This document shows, piece after piece, positions 32,357 to 42,400 of a DNA stretch of 64,000 nucleotides (position 1 is the first letter of the stretch; every line of letters starts with the position of its first letter). The stretch is from JAQVCM01 sp040403095. Lineage in GTDB: Bacteria > Bacteroidota > Bacteroidia > Flavobacteriales_D > Crocinitomicaceae. The DNA lies in NCBI GenBank assembly GCA_040403095.1, contig JBBALI010000007.1, positions 48,790 through 112,789 on the forward strand, in the 5' to 3' direction. A program made the position numbers and the translations under genes. The notes beneath the pieces are model-generated. The model was not told the DNA's origin. It saw nothing but the letters and a program-made list of their open reading frames with translations, and did not search any database.

Positions 32357-33331
32357 ATGAATAGAAAAAAAAATGCAATAGTACTTGGAGCAGGTGGATT
32401 TATTGGTCATCATCTTGTAAATAGATTAAAATCTGAAGGGTTTTGGGTGCTAGGTGCTGATTTAAAAATGCCCGATTTCTCGAAATCAAATGCAGATGAA
32501 TTTTTGCTTGGGGATTTAAGAAATCTAGATTTTGTTGCCCAAGTTATTTTTGAAGCAGTTGATGAGGTTTATCAATTGGCTGGAGATGTTGGTGGAGCGG
32601 GATACATTTTTACAGGTTTGAACGATGCCAATTTGATGCACAATTCAGCACAAATTAATTTAAATGTAGCTAAGATTGCAAATGAAAGAAAGGTGAAATC
32701 ATTGTTTTTTGCTTCTTCCGCTTGTATTTATCCTGCAAACAATCAATCGGATCCACTAAACCCAAATTGTGAAGAATCTTCTGCATATCCTGCCAATCCT
32801 GATAGTGAATATGGATGGGAAAAGTTAATGGCTGAAAGACTTTATTTGGCCTACAATCGAAATTTTGGATTAAATGTAAAAATTGCACGATTTCACAACA
32901 TTTATGGACCAGAATCAACTTGGAATGGCGGAAAGGAAAAAGCACCAGCAGCTATTTGCCGAAAAGTGGCTGAAGCAGTTTCTGATCAAAAAATTCAAAT
33001 CTGGGGAACTGGACAACAAACGCGTTCCTTTTTATTTATTGACGATTGCATCGATGCAACTTTGAAATTGATGCGGTCAGATTTTGTTGGCCCTTACAAT
33101 GTCGGATCTGAAGAAATGATTTCGATGCTAGATTTTACCAAATTAGTTTTGAAAATCAGTGATAAACAAAATCCTATTGAAACAATTGATGGACCAATTG
33201 GAGTGCAAGGAAGATGTTCTCACAACGAAAAGATATCCAAAGATTTAAACTGGATTCCTACGTTTTCTTTAGAAGAAGGGCTCAACAAATTGTATCCTTG
33301 GATTTTGACGCAAGTTTATAACATGAAATAA
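32357..33331 (+). CDS. NAD-dependent epimerase, GDP-mannose 3,5-epimerase-like
   Basis: This 324-residue extended SDR enzyme has the Rossmann motif LGAGGFIGHHLVNRL. QLAGDVGGAGYIFTG, FASSACIYPANNQ, SEYGWEKLMAERL (catalytic Tyr-x3-Lys), FHNIYGPESTWNGGKEKAPA and GVQGRCSHN all recall GDP-mannose 3,5-epimerase rather than GalE or RmlB. That enzyme makes GDP-L-galactose or GDP-L-gulose from GDP-mannose, so a rare L-sugar may be part of the exported glycan. The subfamily call is from memory of the motif pattern; the epimerase/dehydratase family is certain. It is 13 bases ahead of the TMTC-like gene. Confidence 0.8.
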   Translation: MNRKKNAIVLGAGGFIGHHLVNRLKSEGFWVLGADLKMPDFSKSNADEFLLGDLRNLDFVAQVIFEAVDEVYQLAGDVGGAGYIFTGLNDANLMHNSAQINLNVAKIANERKVKSLFFASSACIYPANNQSDPLNPNCEESSAYPANPDSEYGWEKLMAERLYLAYNRNFGLNVKIARFHNIYGPESTWNGGKEKAPAAICRKVAEAVSDQKIQIWGTGQQTRSFLFIDDCIDATLKLMRSDFVGPYNVGSEEMISMLDFTKLVLKISDKQNPIETIDGPIGVQGRCSHNEKISKDLNWIPTFSLEEGLNKLYPWILTQVYNMK

Positions 33332-33344
33332 TTTTGATCGAAAA

Positions 33345-36164
33345 ATGAGTAAATCAACTAAAAATACTGCTAAAAAATCTAAAAATGAAAAGGTAAACAA
33401 CGAAATTTCCTTGGAATTATCTCAACCTTTTCTTTCCTCCAAAAAATTATTTTGGATCATTGGAATGATTGCTTTTTTAATTTTTGCTAACTCAATTTCA
33501 AATGGATACAATTTGGATGATGAACTTGTGACGCAAAATCATCAGCTAACTTCTCGAGGAATAGAAGCAATTGGAGCTATTTTTACTTCGCCTTATTACT
33601 CAGATGAGATGGGTTATGCTTATGGTTATCGACCAATTGTGCATCTTTCTTTCGCTATCGAACACCAATTTTTTGGTGAAAAAGCAAGCGTAAGTCATTT
33701 TTTTAATGTGCTCCTTTTTGCACTGTCGTCGATGTTGTTTTTTAAATTTTTATTGAAACTTTTAGGTGAAAAACAACTTTTATTTTCTGTGCTAACAACA
33801 TTGATTTTTGTTGTTCATCCAATTCATACAGAGGTAGTTGATAGTATAAAGAACCGTGACGAGATTCTTGCATTTCTGTTTGTCATTTTGTCTGGAATTT
33901 CGATTTTAAATTACTCTAAGCATAACAAACTTATATCATTGATTCTCATTTTGTTGTTCTTTACAATTGCCATGCTTTCCAAAAAGAGTGTCTATCCAAT
34001 GGTTGTTGTTTTGCCTTTCATTATTGTGCTGATTCACGATATTTCTTTGAAAAAACTGCTTTTAATATCGTCATTACTTATCCTTCCTGCAGCGCCTATT
34101 GCTGGTGAATTAGATTTACTAAAAACCTTGTTTTTTATACTTTTGCCTTGGCTAGGGATAATTCCAATTTTTTATATTAAAACCAAGTTGATTTATATGT
34201 CAGGTTTTTCATGGGTCAAATTTTTTAAACTCCCATTTTTGCCGTTTTCATTACTCATTTTGGTTGCTTTTGCGACTATTTATTTCAATCAATTTTATGG
34301 GTCCTTTTTTGCGATTTTGTTAGGGGTTTGGGCAATTTTATCTAGTCCGAAGATAGGTGTTCTATTGCTGACAATCATTTCAATGGTTTTTGACTATAAA
34401 TTTAATACAAATCATTTTTCTTTGAGTCTAATTTTTGTTTCTACTTCAGTTTTTATGGGTGTTTTTTTTAAATCAAAAAAAGTTGGATTTGAGTTAATTT
34501 CACCCATTCTCGCAATTATTTATTTTTTAGTTTTCAATCATAGTATATTTCAAATTGGAACTGTAATTGCAATTTTAATTTTTTGCTTTTTAGTAGAATG
34601 GAAGGTGATTTATGGACTGATTTTGGCATTGGTTATTTTAATTATTTCGGCAATCTTTTTTCATGTAATTGGATTTTTACCATTTGCATTTTTAACCGTT
34701 TCACTGTCAAATATTTTAAACAAATTTTGGCCAAAAATTAATATTTATGCATCACAATTGCTCTTTTTGGTGGGGATCTTAATTTTACATTTTACCATTT
34801 CAAATCAGAGTCTTCAAACTGTGAATCAGACTGAAAAATCACTCAATTTGAAAGAATTTTCAAAGAATTACGCCAATTTACAAGTCCAAAATTCTATCAC
34901 CAAGGAAGGACGTTTTTTAGAATACATCGAAAACACTTTGGTTGCACCACATTCAACTGCTCAAACCATTGGAACTGGTGCCCAAACTTTGGGCGAATAT
35001 CTCAAATTGATGGTTTTCCCTTGCGAACTTTCATTCTACTATGGATATGCCAAAACGTCCACAGTTGGTTTGAAAAACCCTTGGGTTTGGTTGTCAATTT
35101 TGAGTCATTTATTGCTTTTGTTTCTTGCGTTTTGGCAAATCAAAAAACGGCCCTTAATTACCATCGGAATTGCTTGGTACTTTTTATCCATCTTACTTTT
35201 TAGTAATTGGATAGAATTAGTAGCTGGTATGGTTGGTGAACGTTTGGCTTTTAGTGCTTCTGCTGGTTTTAGTATCTTTTTAGTTGCTGTATTATTTTGG
35301 ATTAAACCAACATTAAATTTTAAAAAGCCAAGTTGGTTAGAAGTTGCAATTGGTTTAATTTTTATTCTTTTCATAACGAAAACTGTTTCAAGAAATAATC
35401 AATGGCAAAATCATATCACCCTGATGGAAAATGATTTAAGTCATCTTGAAAATTCCGCTCAAGCCAATAATTTATATGCATCTAACTTGATTAAGTATGC
35501 TGCAAGTGATGCGACATTGTCTGATCTCGAAAGGTTTGATTTTCAAAAATTAGCCGTGCAACATTTCAAAAAATCGGTAAAGATTTATCCTTATTTTTTC
35601 AATACGCAGTTCGACAAAGCGCGTGCTTCAATCTCAATTGGAGACACTGTTTCGGCCATCCATGGTTATCAAAAAGCGATTGAGTTGGATTCCACTTATT
35701 CAGACACTTATTTTTTTCTTTTGAATATCTTTAAGTTACAAAAAGATCAAAAAGCATATTTAAAAACAGCACGATTATTAGGACATAATTTTCAATCTTT
35801 TTCGAGCAAATCAGAACGGCTGAAAGCCATCAATTTGTTAAAAGATACAAACATTGTGGTAGCTTCGTTTCAGAAAGAAAAAATAGTTGCTAAATCAATA
35901 GAGAGTAATCCATTAGATGCAGAATCATACTTCGATTTATTGAATGTTTACGCCCAACAAAATGACGGACAGGCATACCTTAACACAGCCAAAAAATTAG
36001 CTAAAATTTACAATAAATCTGACCTTTACGAAGCCCTCGCTAAGGGCTATTTCATGACCAACCAAATCGATAGCGCCATCTTAATTTTAAATCAAGGAAT
36101 TGCGCTTCATCCCAATGTGCAAAGTTTGAAAGATAACTTGCAGGAGGTGGAGAAGTTTAGGTGA
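33345..36164 (+). CDS. Polytopic membrane protein with C-terminal TPRs, TMTC-like
   Basis: This 939-residue protein has a Lys-rich cytoplasmic N-terminus of about 40 residues, then a dozen or more transmembrane helices to about residue 690, and TPR-like helical pairs from about 730 to the end (HFKKSVKIYP, AIHGYQKAIELDS, AILILNQGIALHP). The first loop contains YNLDDELVTQNH, and later come GYRPIVHLSFAIE and FVVHPIHTEVVDSIKNRDEI. This is the pattern of TMTC/DUF1736 proteins and GT-C-type O-mannosyltransferases. The role may be lipid-linked sugar transfer to proteins or glycans on the periplasmic side. It closes the glycan cluster. Family resemblance is good; activity is inference. Confidence 0.75.
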   Translation: MSKSTKNTAKKSKNEKVNNEISLELSQPFLSSKKLFWIIGMIAFLIFANSISNGYNLDDELVTQNHQLTSRGIEAIGAIFTSPYYSDEMGYAYGYRPIVHLSFAIEHQFFGEKASVSHFFNVLLFALSSMLFFKFLLKLLGEKQLLFSVLTTLIFVVHPIHTEVVDSIKNRDEILAFLFVILSGISILNYSKHNKLISLILILLFFTIAMLSKKSVYPMVVVLPFIIVLIHDISLKKLLLISSLLILPAAPIAGELDLLKTLFFILLPWLGIIPIFYIKTKLIYMSGFSWVKFFKLPFLPFSLLILVAFATIYFNQFYGSFFAILLGVWAILSSPKIGVLLLTIISMVFDYKFNTNHFSLSLIFVSTSVFMGVFFKSKKVGFELISPILAIIYFLVFNHSIFQIGTVIAILIFCFLVEWKVIYGLILALVILIISAIFFHVIGFLPFAFLTVSLSNILNKFWPKINIYASQLLFLVGILILHFTISNQSLQTVNQTEKSLNLKEFSKNYANLQVQNSITKEGRFLEYIENTLVAPHSTAQTIGTGAQTLGEYLKLMVFPCELSFYYGYAKTSTVGLKNPWVWLSILSHLLLLFLAFWQIKKRPLITIGIAWYFLSILLFSNWIELVAGMVGERLAFSASAGFSIFLVAVLFWIKPTLNFKKPSWLEVAIGLIFILFITKTVSRNNQWQNHITLMENDLSHLENSAQANNLYASNLIKYAASDATLSDLERFDFQKLAVQHFKKSVKIYPYFFNTQFDKARASISIGDTVSAIHGYQKAIELDSTYSDTYFFLLNIFKLQKDQKAYLKTARLLGHNFQSFSSKSERLKAINLLKDTNIVVASFQKEKIVAKSIESNPLDAESYFDLLNVYAQQNDGQAYLNTAKKLAKIYNKSDLYEALAKGYFMTNQIDSAILILNQGIALHPNVQSLKDNLQEVEKFR

Positions 36165-36168
36165 AATT

Positions 36169-36203
36169 TTTGTCTTTAATAGTTTTCAAATAAAATAGGT
36201 TTG
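36169..36203 (+). promoter_or_regulatory. Possible promoter upstream of the first giant T9SS protein
   Basis: TAGGTTTG at 36196-36203 is a perfect TAnnTTTG match, with TTTG at 36169-36172. The 23-base spacer is longer than the usual 19-21, and the resulting leader would be about 230 bases. The remaining gap to the gene holds nothing else I can name. Weak call. Confidence 0.25.
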
Positions 36204-36442
36204 TTAAAAAAATAATATTAACAGTTTAAGTTTTATTATAACACCCTTTTTGTTTTTGCGTTAATAAAAACACACTTTTTCTTTTGGTGAGTGGTTTCTT
36301 GTTTTTTAAGTTGTTGATTTTCTTTTTATTGTAGTTACGCGTGGTGAATTGAGGGGCTATCCCTATACCTAGACTAAATTAATTATATATTAATTTTACT
36401 CTTAATATCGTCTTTTTTGCGACCAAGTTGAAAAAGAACATT

Positions 36443-39400
36443 ATGTACTTGATAATTATGAATACACTGCTACAAATTCGTTTTAAATTTTTGAAAAATT
36501 ATTTTTCTAATTTTTCCCCAAAATTAATTATGTTATTTCTTTTGCTGTTTCCTTTTTTAAATGAAGAAATCGCTGCGCAGACAACAGTTTCCTATACTAC
36601 TGCAGGAACCTACACTTGGATTTGTCCTCAAGGGGTAACAAGTGTAACTATTACTTGCATTGGCGGCGGCGGCGCTGGTGGTGGTTCTTCAAATGCAGAT
36701 AGAAATGGCGGCGGCGGCGGCGGCGGCGCAAGCGTAACATTATCAAACTACACAGTTGTGCCTGGTGGTTCTTACACGGTCGTTGTTGGCGCAGCAGGAA
36801 CTGGAGTAAGCGCTAATACTGGTGGTTCTGGAACGGCAAGTTCGGTTAGTTATTTATCATCAATTTTTATAAAAGCTGATTTTGGTATAGGAGGGCAGAG
36901 GGGTGCAAATTCTACCTCAGCAGGAGCAGGTGGTCTTGGTGGTATTATTGCAAACAATATACCTGCGAATACTGGTTTTAAAGGTGGAAATGGAGGAAAT
37001 AGTGATGCAACGACAACTGCTGCAGATCGAAGCGGTGGAGGTGGCGGTGGTGCTGGAGTTACTGGTCCTGGAGGAAACGCTCCAAACGCTTCTGGTAGTG
37101 CAGGAGCCGCTGGAGCTGCAGGATCAGGAGGTTATGGAGGTGCTGGAGGAGCTGGAGTAAGTTCTACTGCAGGCTCTGGGGCCAATGGAAATCCAGGTGC
37201 GGTGTACGGTGGAGGTGGAGGAGGTTCTACCACCTATAATTCAGGTACTAGAGCAGGCGCAAATGGCGCAAATGGGGCGGTAATAATCACAATTCCTTGT
37301 GCAGCACCTGTTGCACCTACAGCAATTTCTGGTACAACAACCATTTGTCCAAGTTCAACTACAACAGTTACAGCTTCTGGTGGTACCACTGGAAATCAAG
37401 GAATTTATTATTGGTATTCTGGCGGTTGCCCAACAAATGCTTTTGCGCAACATTGGACTGGAAATAGCATTGTATATGGTGCTGCCGCAACAACAATTAA
37501 CTCAACTACTGGAGGACTTATAAACTTAACTTCAACTAGCAATGATCCAAATATAGACATGACTGGTCTCGGTTCTTTTGCACCAGCAACTTTTAAATAT
37601 ATAAATGTCAGGTTTAGGGTTACCTCGGTAGCCCAGGTGACAGGTATGGAGATTTTTTGGTACAATACACTTTATACCGGAGCAAATGGTGCTCAAATGA
37701 AAAGCCAACCCATTACAAGCGTGCAAAACGTTTGGCAAACTGTTTCAATAAACATGTCTGCACCATCTGCAGGCAACTGGTTACATTCTAATGTGACTGG
37801 CTGGAGATTTGATTGGGCTGTAAACAGTGGTGTAACGATGGAAATCGATTTTGTTTCATTATCATCTCAACCGATTGTTGGAGAGGGAGCAGCTTTTACA
37901 ACTGGAACTGCTGGCACATACTATTCAGCTATTCAAAATGCTTGTGGTTTAACCACATGTCAGAGCGTTACCCTGACCAATAGTGCAGCGAGTGCAGTAG
38001 GAGCGGTTTCTGCAAACCAAAATATCTGTATAGGCGATCAACCAGCCAATATGACAATTGCAAGTGCTACTGGTACAATACAATGGCAACAAGCTGACAA
38101 TGCTGGTTTTACGGTTGGTTTAGCAAATTTAGGTACAAATTCGACGACTTTGACCTCCGCTCAAGTTGGAGGTTTGTCTAGTACAAAATATTTTAGAGCT
38201 GTTGTCACAAATAATGGATGTACAGCTGCAACATCTGGAACAATAACAGTTACAGCAAATACCTGTGGCTCGCCTACTGTGACAAGTTTCACCCCAGTAT
38301 CTGCTTGTACTGGATCTGCAGCGGTAATAACAATTTCAGGTACAAATTTAGCTGGAAGTACGGTTACAATTAATGGTGTGACAGCAACTGTGACGTCATC
38401 AAATTCGACAACGGTTGTTTGTACTTTACCAGCGGGAGCAACTGGTTCTGGCAATGTAGTCGTTACAACTACGGGAGGTTCTGCAAGTTTGGGCACATTT
38501 ACGGTGAATCCAATCGCAACATTAGACGGAATTACAGTTTCCAGTCCATGTTGGATTACCAGTGGTTCAAACGATTATCAAATTACAGTGAAAGCTACGG
38601 GAAATTCACCTACAGCTTTTGACGGCAGTACATATGGACTACTAGCGTTAATTAATTATCAAGGAGCTCATACTAGTTCACCTGGAGGTTATTATGCTTG
38701 GAATTCAACTTTGGCTGGTCTTACAGCTCAAGGATATACACAAAATCAGGTCGCTTGCACAGGTGGTGGTTTTGTAGGTATGTATGCTGCTGCTTATGGA
38801 GCAACAACGGCAACCTTGATTGGTGGAACCACTTCTGTTTCTGGAAATCAGAGAACAGTAACTTTTACGATTCGTCCAAATGCAACATTTCCAAATTTCA
38901 CAGATAATTCAGTTTCACAATTTGCAGCTACCTTACCAGGAAACTGCAATGCTGGCTGGACGGAGACAGCAAATTTATTTTCTTCATCTCCTGCAATTCC
39001 AACAAATGGAACAGTTTCTGTGAACGGAGATTCTAATCCAGCAAACTTGGTTCAAATTTGTATTGGTGAAACAATTGCAGTAGGTCAAAGTGGTTTCAAT
39101 AATCAAGGAGGAGTTACTTATGCATTTGCCGATAATACTACAGCCTTTGGTGGTTGGACTGAGCTTCCATATTGGGAAATTATAAATTATGGGGGAATCA
39201 CCCCCGCCAATCAGGTTGCAGGTCAAACCAATGTGAACGGTTTGGCTAATTACAATTTTAAAATTAATACCGCTGGTATTTATGTGTTACATCACAATGC
39301 AGCTTTCGGGCAGTGCTATGCACCTGGTGTGAATAGATACATCAATGTAAATGATTTGCCAGTAACACCAACTACGCCAACGAGTAACTCACCGCAATGC

Positions 39401-42400
39401 GCGTCTCCAGGCGTGACCTTAACAAGAGTTGCACCGCCGGCAGGATTTACGTGGTATTGGCAAACAACCGCAAATGGGACGTCAACCGCAAATAGTGGTG
39501 TCACGAATGTAGTAAATGCTGCTGGTACCTATTATTTAAGGGCGCAAAATAACACGACTTTGTGTTGGAGTGCTGCTTCGGCAAGTGTGGTGGTAGCAAT
39601 TTCTCCTGGACCACCTGTGGTTGCAACGCCCTCGCCAACAAATGGAAATTCAGCAGTTTGTTATGCTGGAACAGGTGCAATTAGTTCAATTTCGTGGGCT
39701 GCGAGCGCAGGAGCTACCGGATATGATGTTTATTTTGGAACTTCGACCAATCCTCCGTTGGTAAGTACAAATCAGGCTGGTTTAAGTTATTCAGTAGGTA
39801 CTTTGAATGTAGCAACAACATATTATTGGAGAATTGTTCCTAAAAATTCTTGTAATTTTACGGATCCAGGTACAAATTGGTCATTTACAACAGCAAATAC
39901 ACCGTGTGGTTATTGCACACCTTCTTTTTCAGGCAATGATGCGTCAGGGATTACTAATGTTATATTCAATACGATTAATAATGCATCAGTTACAAATGGT
40001 TCACAGTATACCGATTTTACTTCAACAGTTTTTACGGCAGTAAATCAAGGTAGTGCATATACTTTAACTGTCAACGTGAACACAGGTGGTTCCTACGATT
40101 GTTATGCCAAAGCTTGGTTTGACTGGAATATGAATGGTGTTTTTGAGTCAAATGAAGCATACAATTTAGGATATGCAAATAGTGTAACTAATTCAGCTAC
40201 AAGTGTAACACCATCGATAACCATTCCACTAGTAAATTCAGGTAATGGAGGTTCGATAAGAATGAGAATTGGTTCAAATTACAGTTCTTCAATTGGTGAT
40301 GGAAATGCTTGTGGAACATTTAATTATGCTGAGTCAGAAGATTACAGGATTGTGATAAATCCAGCTCCTGCTTGTTCTGGAACTCCAACATCTGGTTCAT
40401 CTACTCCAACAACTCAAAATATAGCATCAGGAAATTCAGCAGTTATAAGTTTAAGTGGTACAACACTTGCAACCAATTTAACTTTTCAATGGCAAACCTC
40501 TTCAACAGCAGGAGGAACATACACGAATGTGGTAGGTGGTTCTGGTGCAAATACAAATACATATACCACTCCAGCAATTACAGCTGAAGCATACTATTAC
40601 AGATGCGTTGTAACATGTGCAAACAGTGGATCGTCTTCCACGTCATCAGTTGCTGAAGTATTAAGGGACTATTGTACGCCCTATTCAGAGCCTAACTTTT
40701 TAACTTATAACTATATATCGAATTTTTCTACGACCTTGTGTCCAACAAACATCAATAATACTACTCCTGCTCCAAGTATATTTAGTACATATTATGGATA
40801 CACCAACTATTCGAGCCTGATTGCTAGCCAGTATCAAAGTTTAAATGTTAATTATTCAATAACAACTACTTCGGTAAGAGGTATAGCTCTTTGGGTGGAT
40901 TGGAATAATGATGACTTATTTAGCCCAAGTGAGTTAATAAATTCTGTAGGTAGTGCGACTGCAAATCAAACTTCAATGACGGGTACTTTTACTATTCCAG
41001 CAGGGCAGTCACCTGGTAATTATAGGGTTAGGGTTTTGTGTGATCTCAATCGTAACTTTAATGCAACTACGCCTAATCCTTGTTCTTTTGGAGTGGTACC
41101 GGCTGGTGGTGAAGCTGAAGATTATACTTTGACTGTTTTGAATTATCCAACATGTTCAGGTGCACCTACTCCAGGAAATGTGTTAGTACCAATAAATCCG
41201 GCATGTATTGGAACAAATACAACTTTGAATGCCCAAAATCAGGTTGTTCAAAATGGTTTAACCTACCAGTGGCAGTCATCTGATGATGGAGTAAACTGGA
41301 CGGACATTCCAACTCAAAACACAGATTTCTATTATGCCAGAGGTTTTAAGATTGATATTACAGTCAATGATTACATCAAAAAGTACCGTTGTAAAGTAGA
41401 TTGTTCAGGAAATACGGTTTATACACCCGTATTAATCTTATTGGCACAACAATGTTTTCCAACATCAGGAACAGCTACAACACCCGCTGCCTTTTCTTGT
41501 GTACGAATGAGTGTTTGGGGAGCAGGCGGCGGCGGCGGCGGCGCCAGAGCAACTATTGGTAATGATGCTAGAGCTGGTGGCGGTGGCGGTGGCGGATTTT
41601 CATCAAGTATTCAGTCTGTAAATCCATCTGATATTATTACAATTACAATTGGTGCTGGTGGTGCTGGTGGTTTAGCTGCTAACCCTCCAACTGACGGTTC
41701 TGATGGTAACCCATCAAAAATGTCGATTAATGGTACAGATTTAGTTACTGCAAATGGTGGTATAGGTGGTCGCTTTCGAAGCAATGGCACAAATGGTGTA
41801 AAAGTAGGAACTGGTGGTACAGGTATTACAACTAACGGAGGTAATGGAGGTCCAACAAATGGAACTGATGCTTCTGGTGGTGGTGGCGGTGCTGGAACTA
41901 TAGCTAACGGCTCAAATGGAACTGCCTCATCTGCAGGAGCAGGAGGTCAATATGGAGGAGGAGCTGGCGGAACTTTTCGCACAAGTAATGGTACTGGTTT
42001 CGTTGGAAACGCACCAGGTGGAGGTGGAGGTGGAGCACGTGCTACCACTCTAGGCACAGCAACACAAGCTGGTGGTGGTGGCGGTGCTGGATATGCTACT
42101 ATCGAATTCCCTTTAACTATAGAAAAAGGGACAATAACAAATTCGAATTTTGCTGCAAGTCCTATTAGTCTTTGTCCAGGAGGCACGGTTTCCTCAAATG
42201 GTGGAGGAAGTCCAGCAGTCAGTTTTGGTTCCGTTACTTATTTATGGAGAATCGGTGAGCGTCTGGGTGTTGGAGATTACAATTTTGGAAATTGGCAGAC
42301 GATTGGTACTGGCGCATCAATATCTGGAATCGATCCTTCAACTTATTTCCCAACTTCTACTGAATTATTGGTAGTTAGAAGTGTTGTTTCAAGTTGTGGT

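Noticed and set aside
12119..36164. Mobile element or prophage carrying the glycan cluster
   Set aside because: No transposase, integrase, terminal repeats or tRNA target were recognisable; low GC alone is not enough.
41947..42186. Antisense proline-rich frames opposite glycine-rich domains (also near 45014-45223, 56855-57151 and 61847-62095)
   Set aside because: Poly-Gly codons GGN read as Pro on the other strand and contain no stops, so long frames arise automatically.
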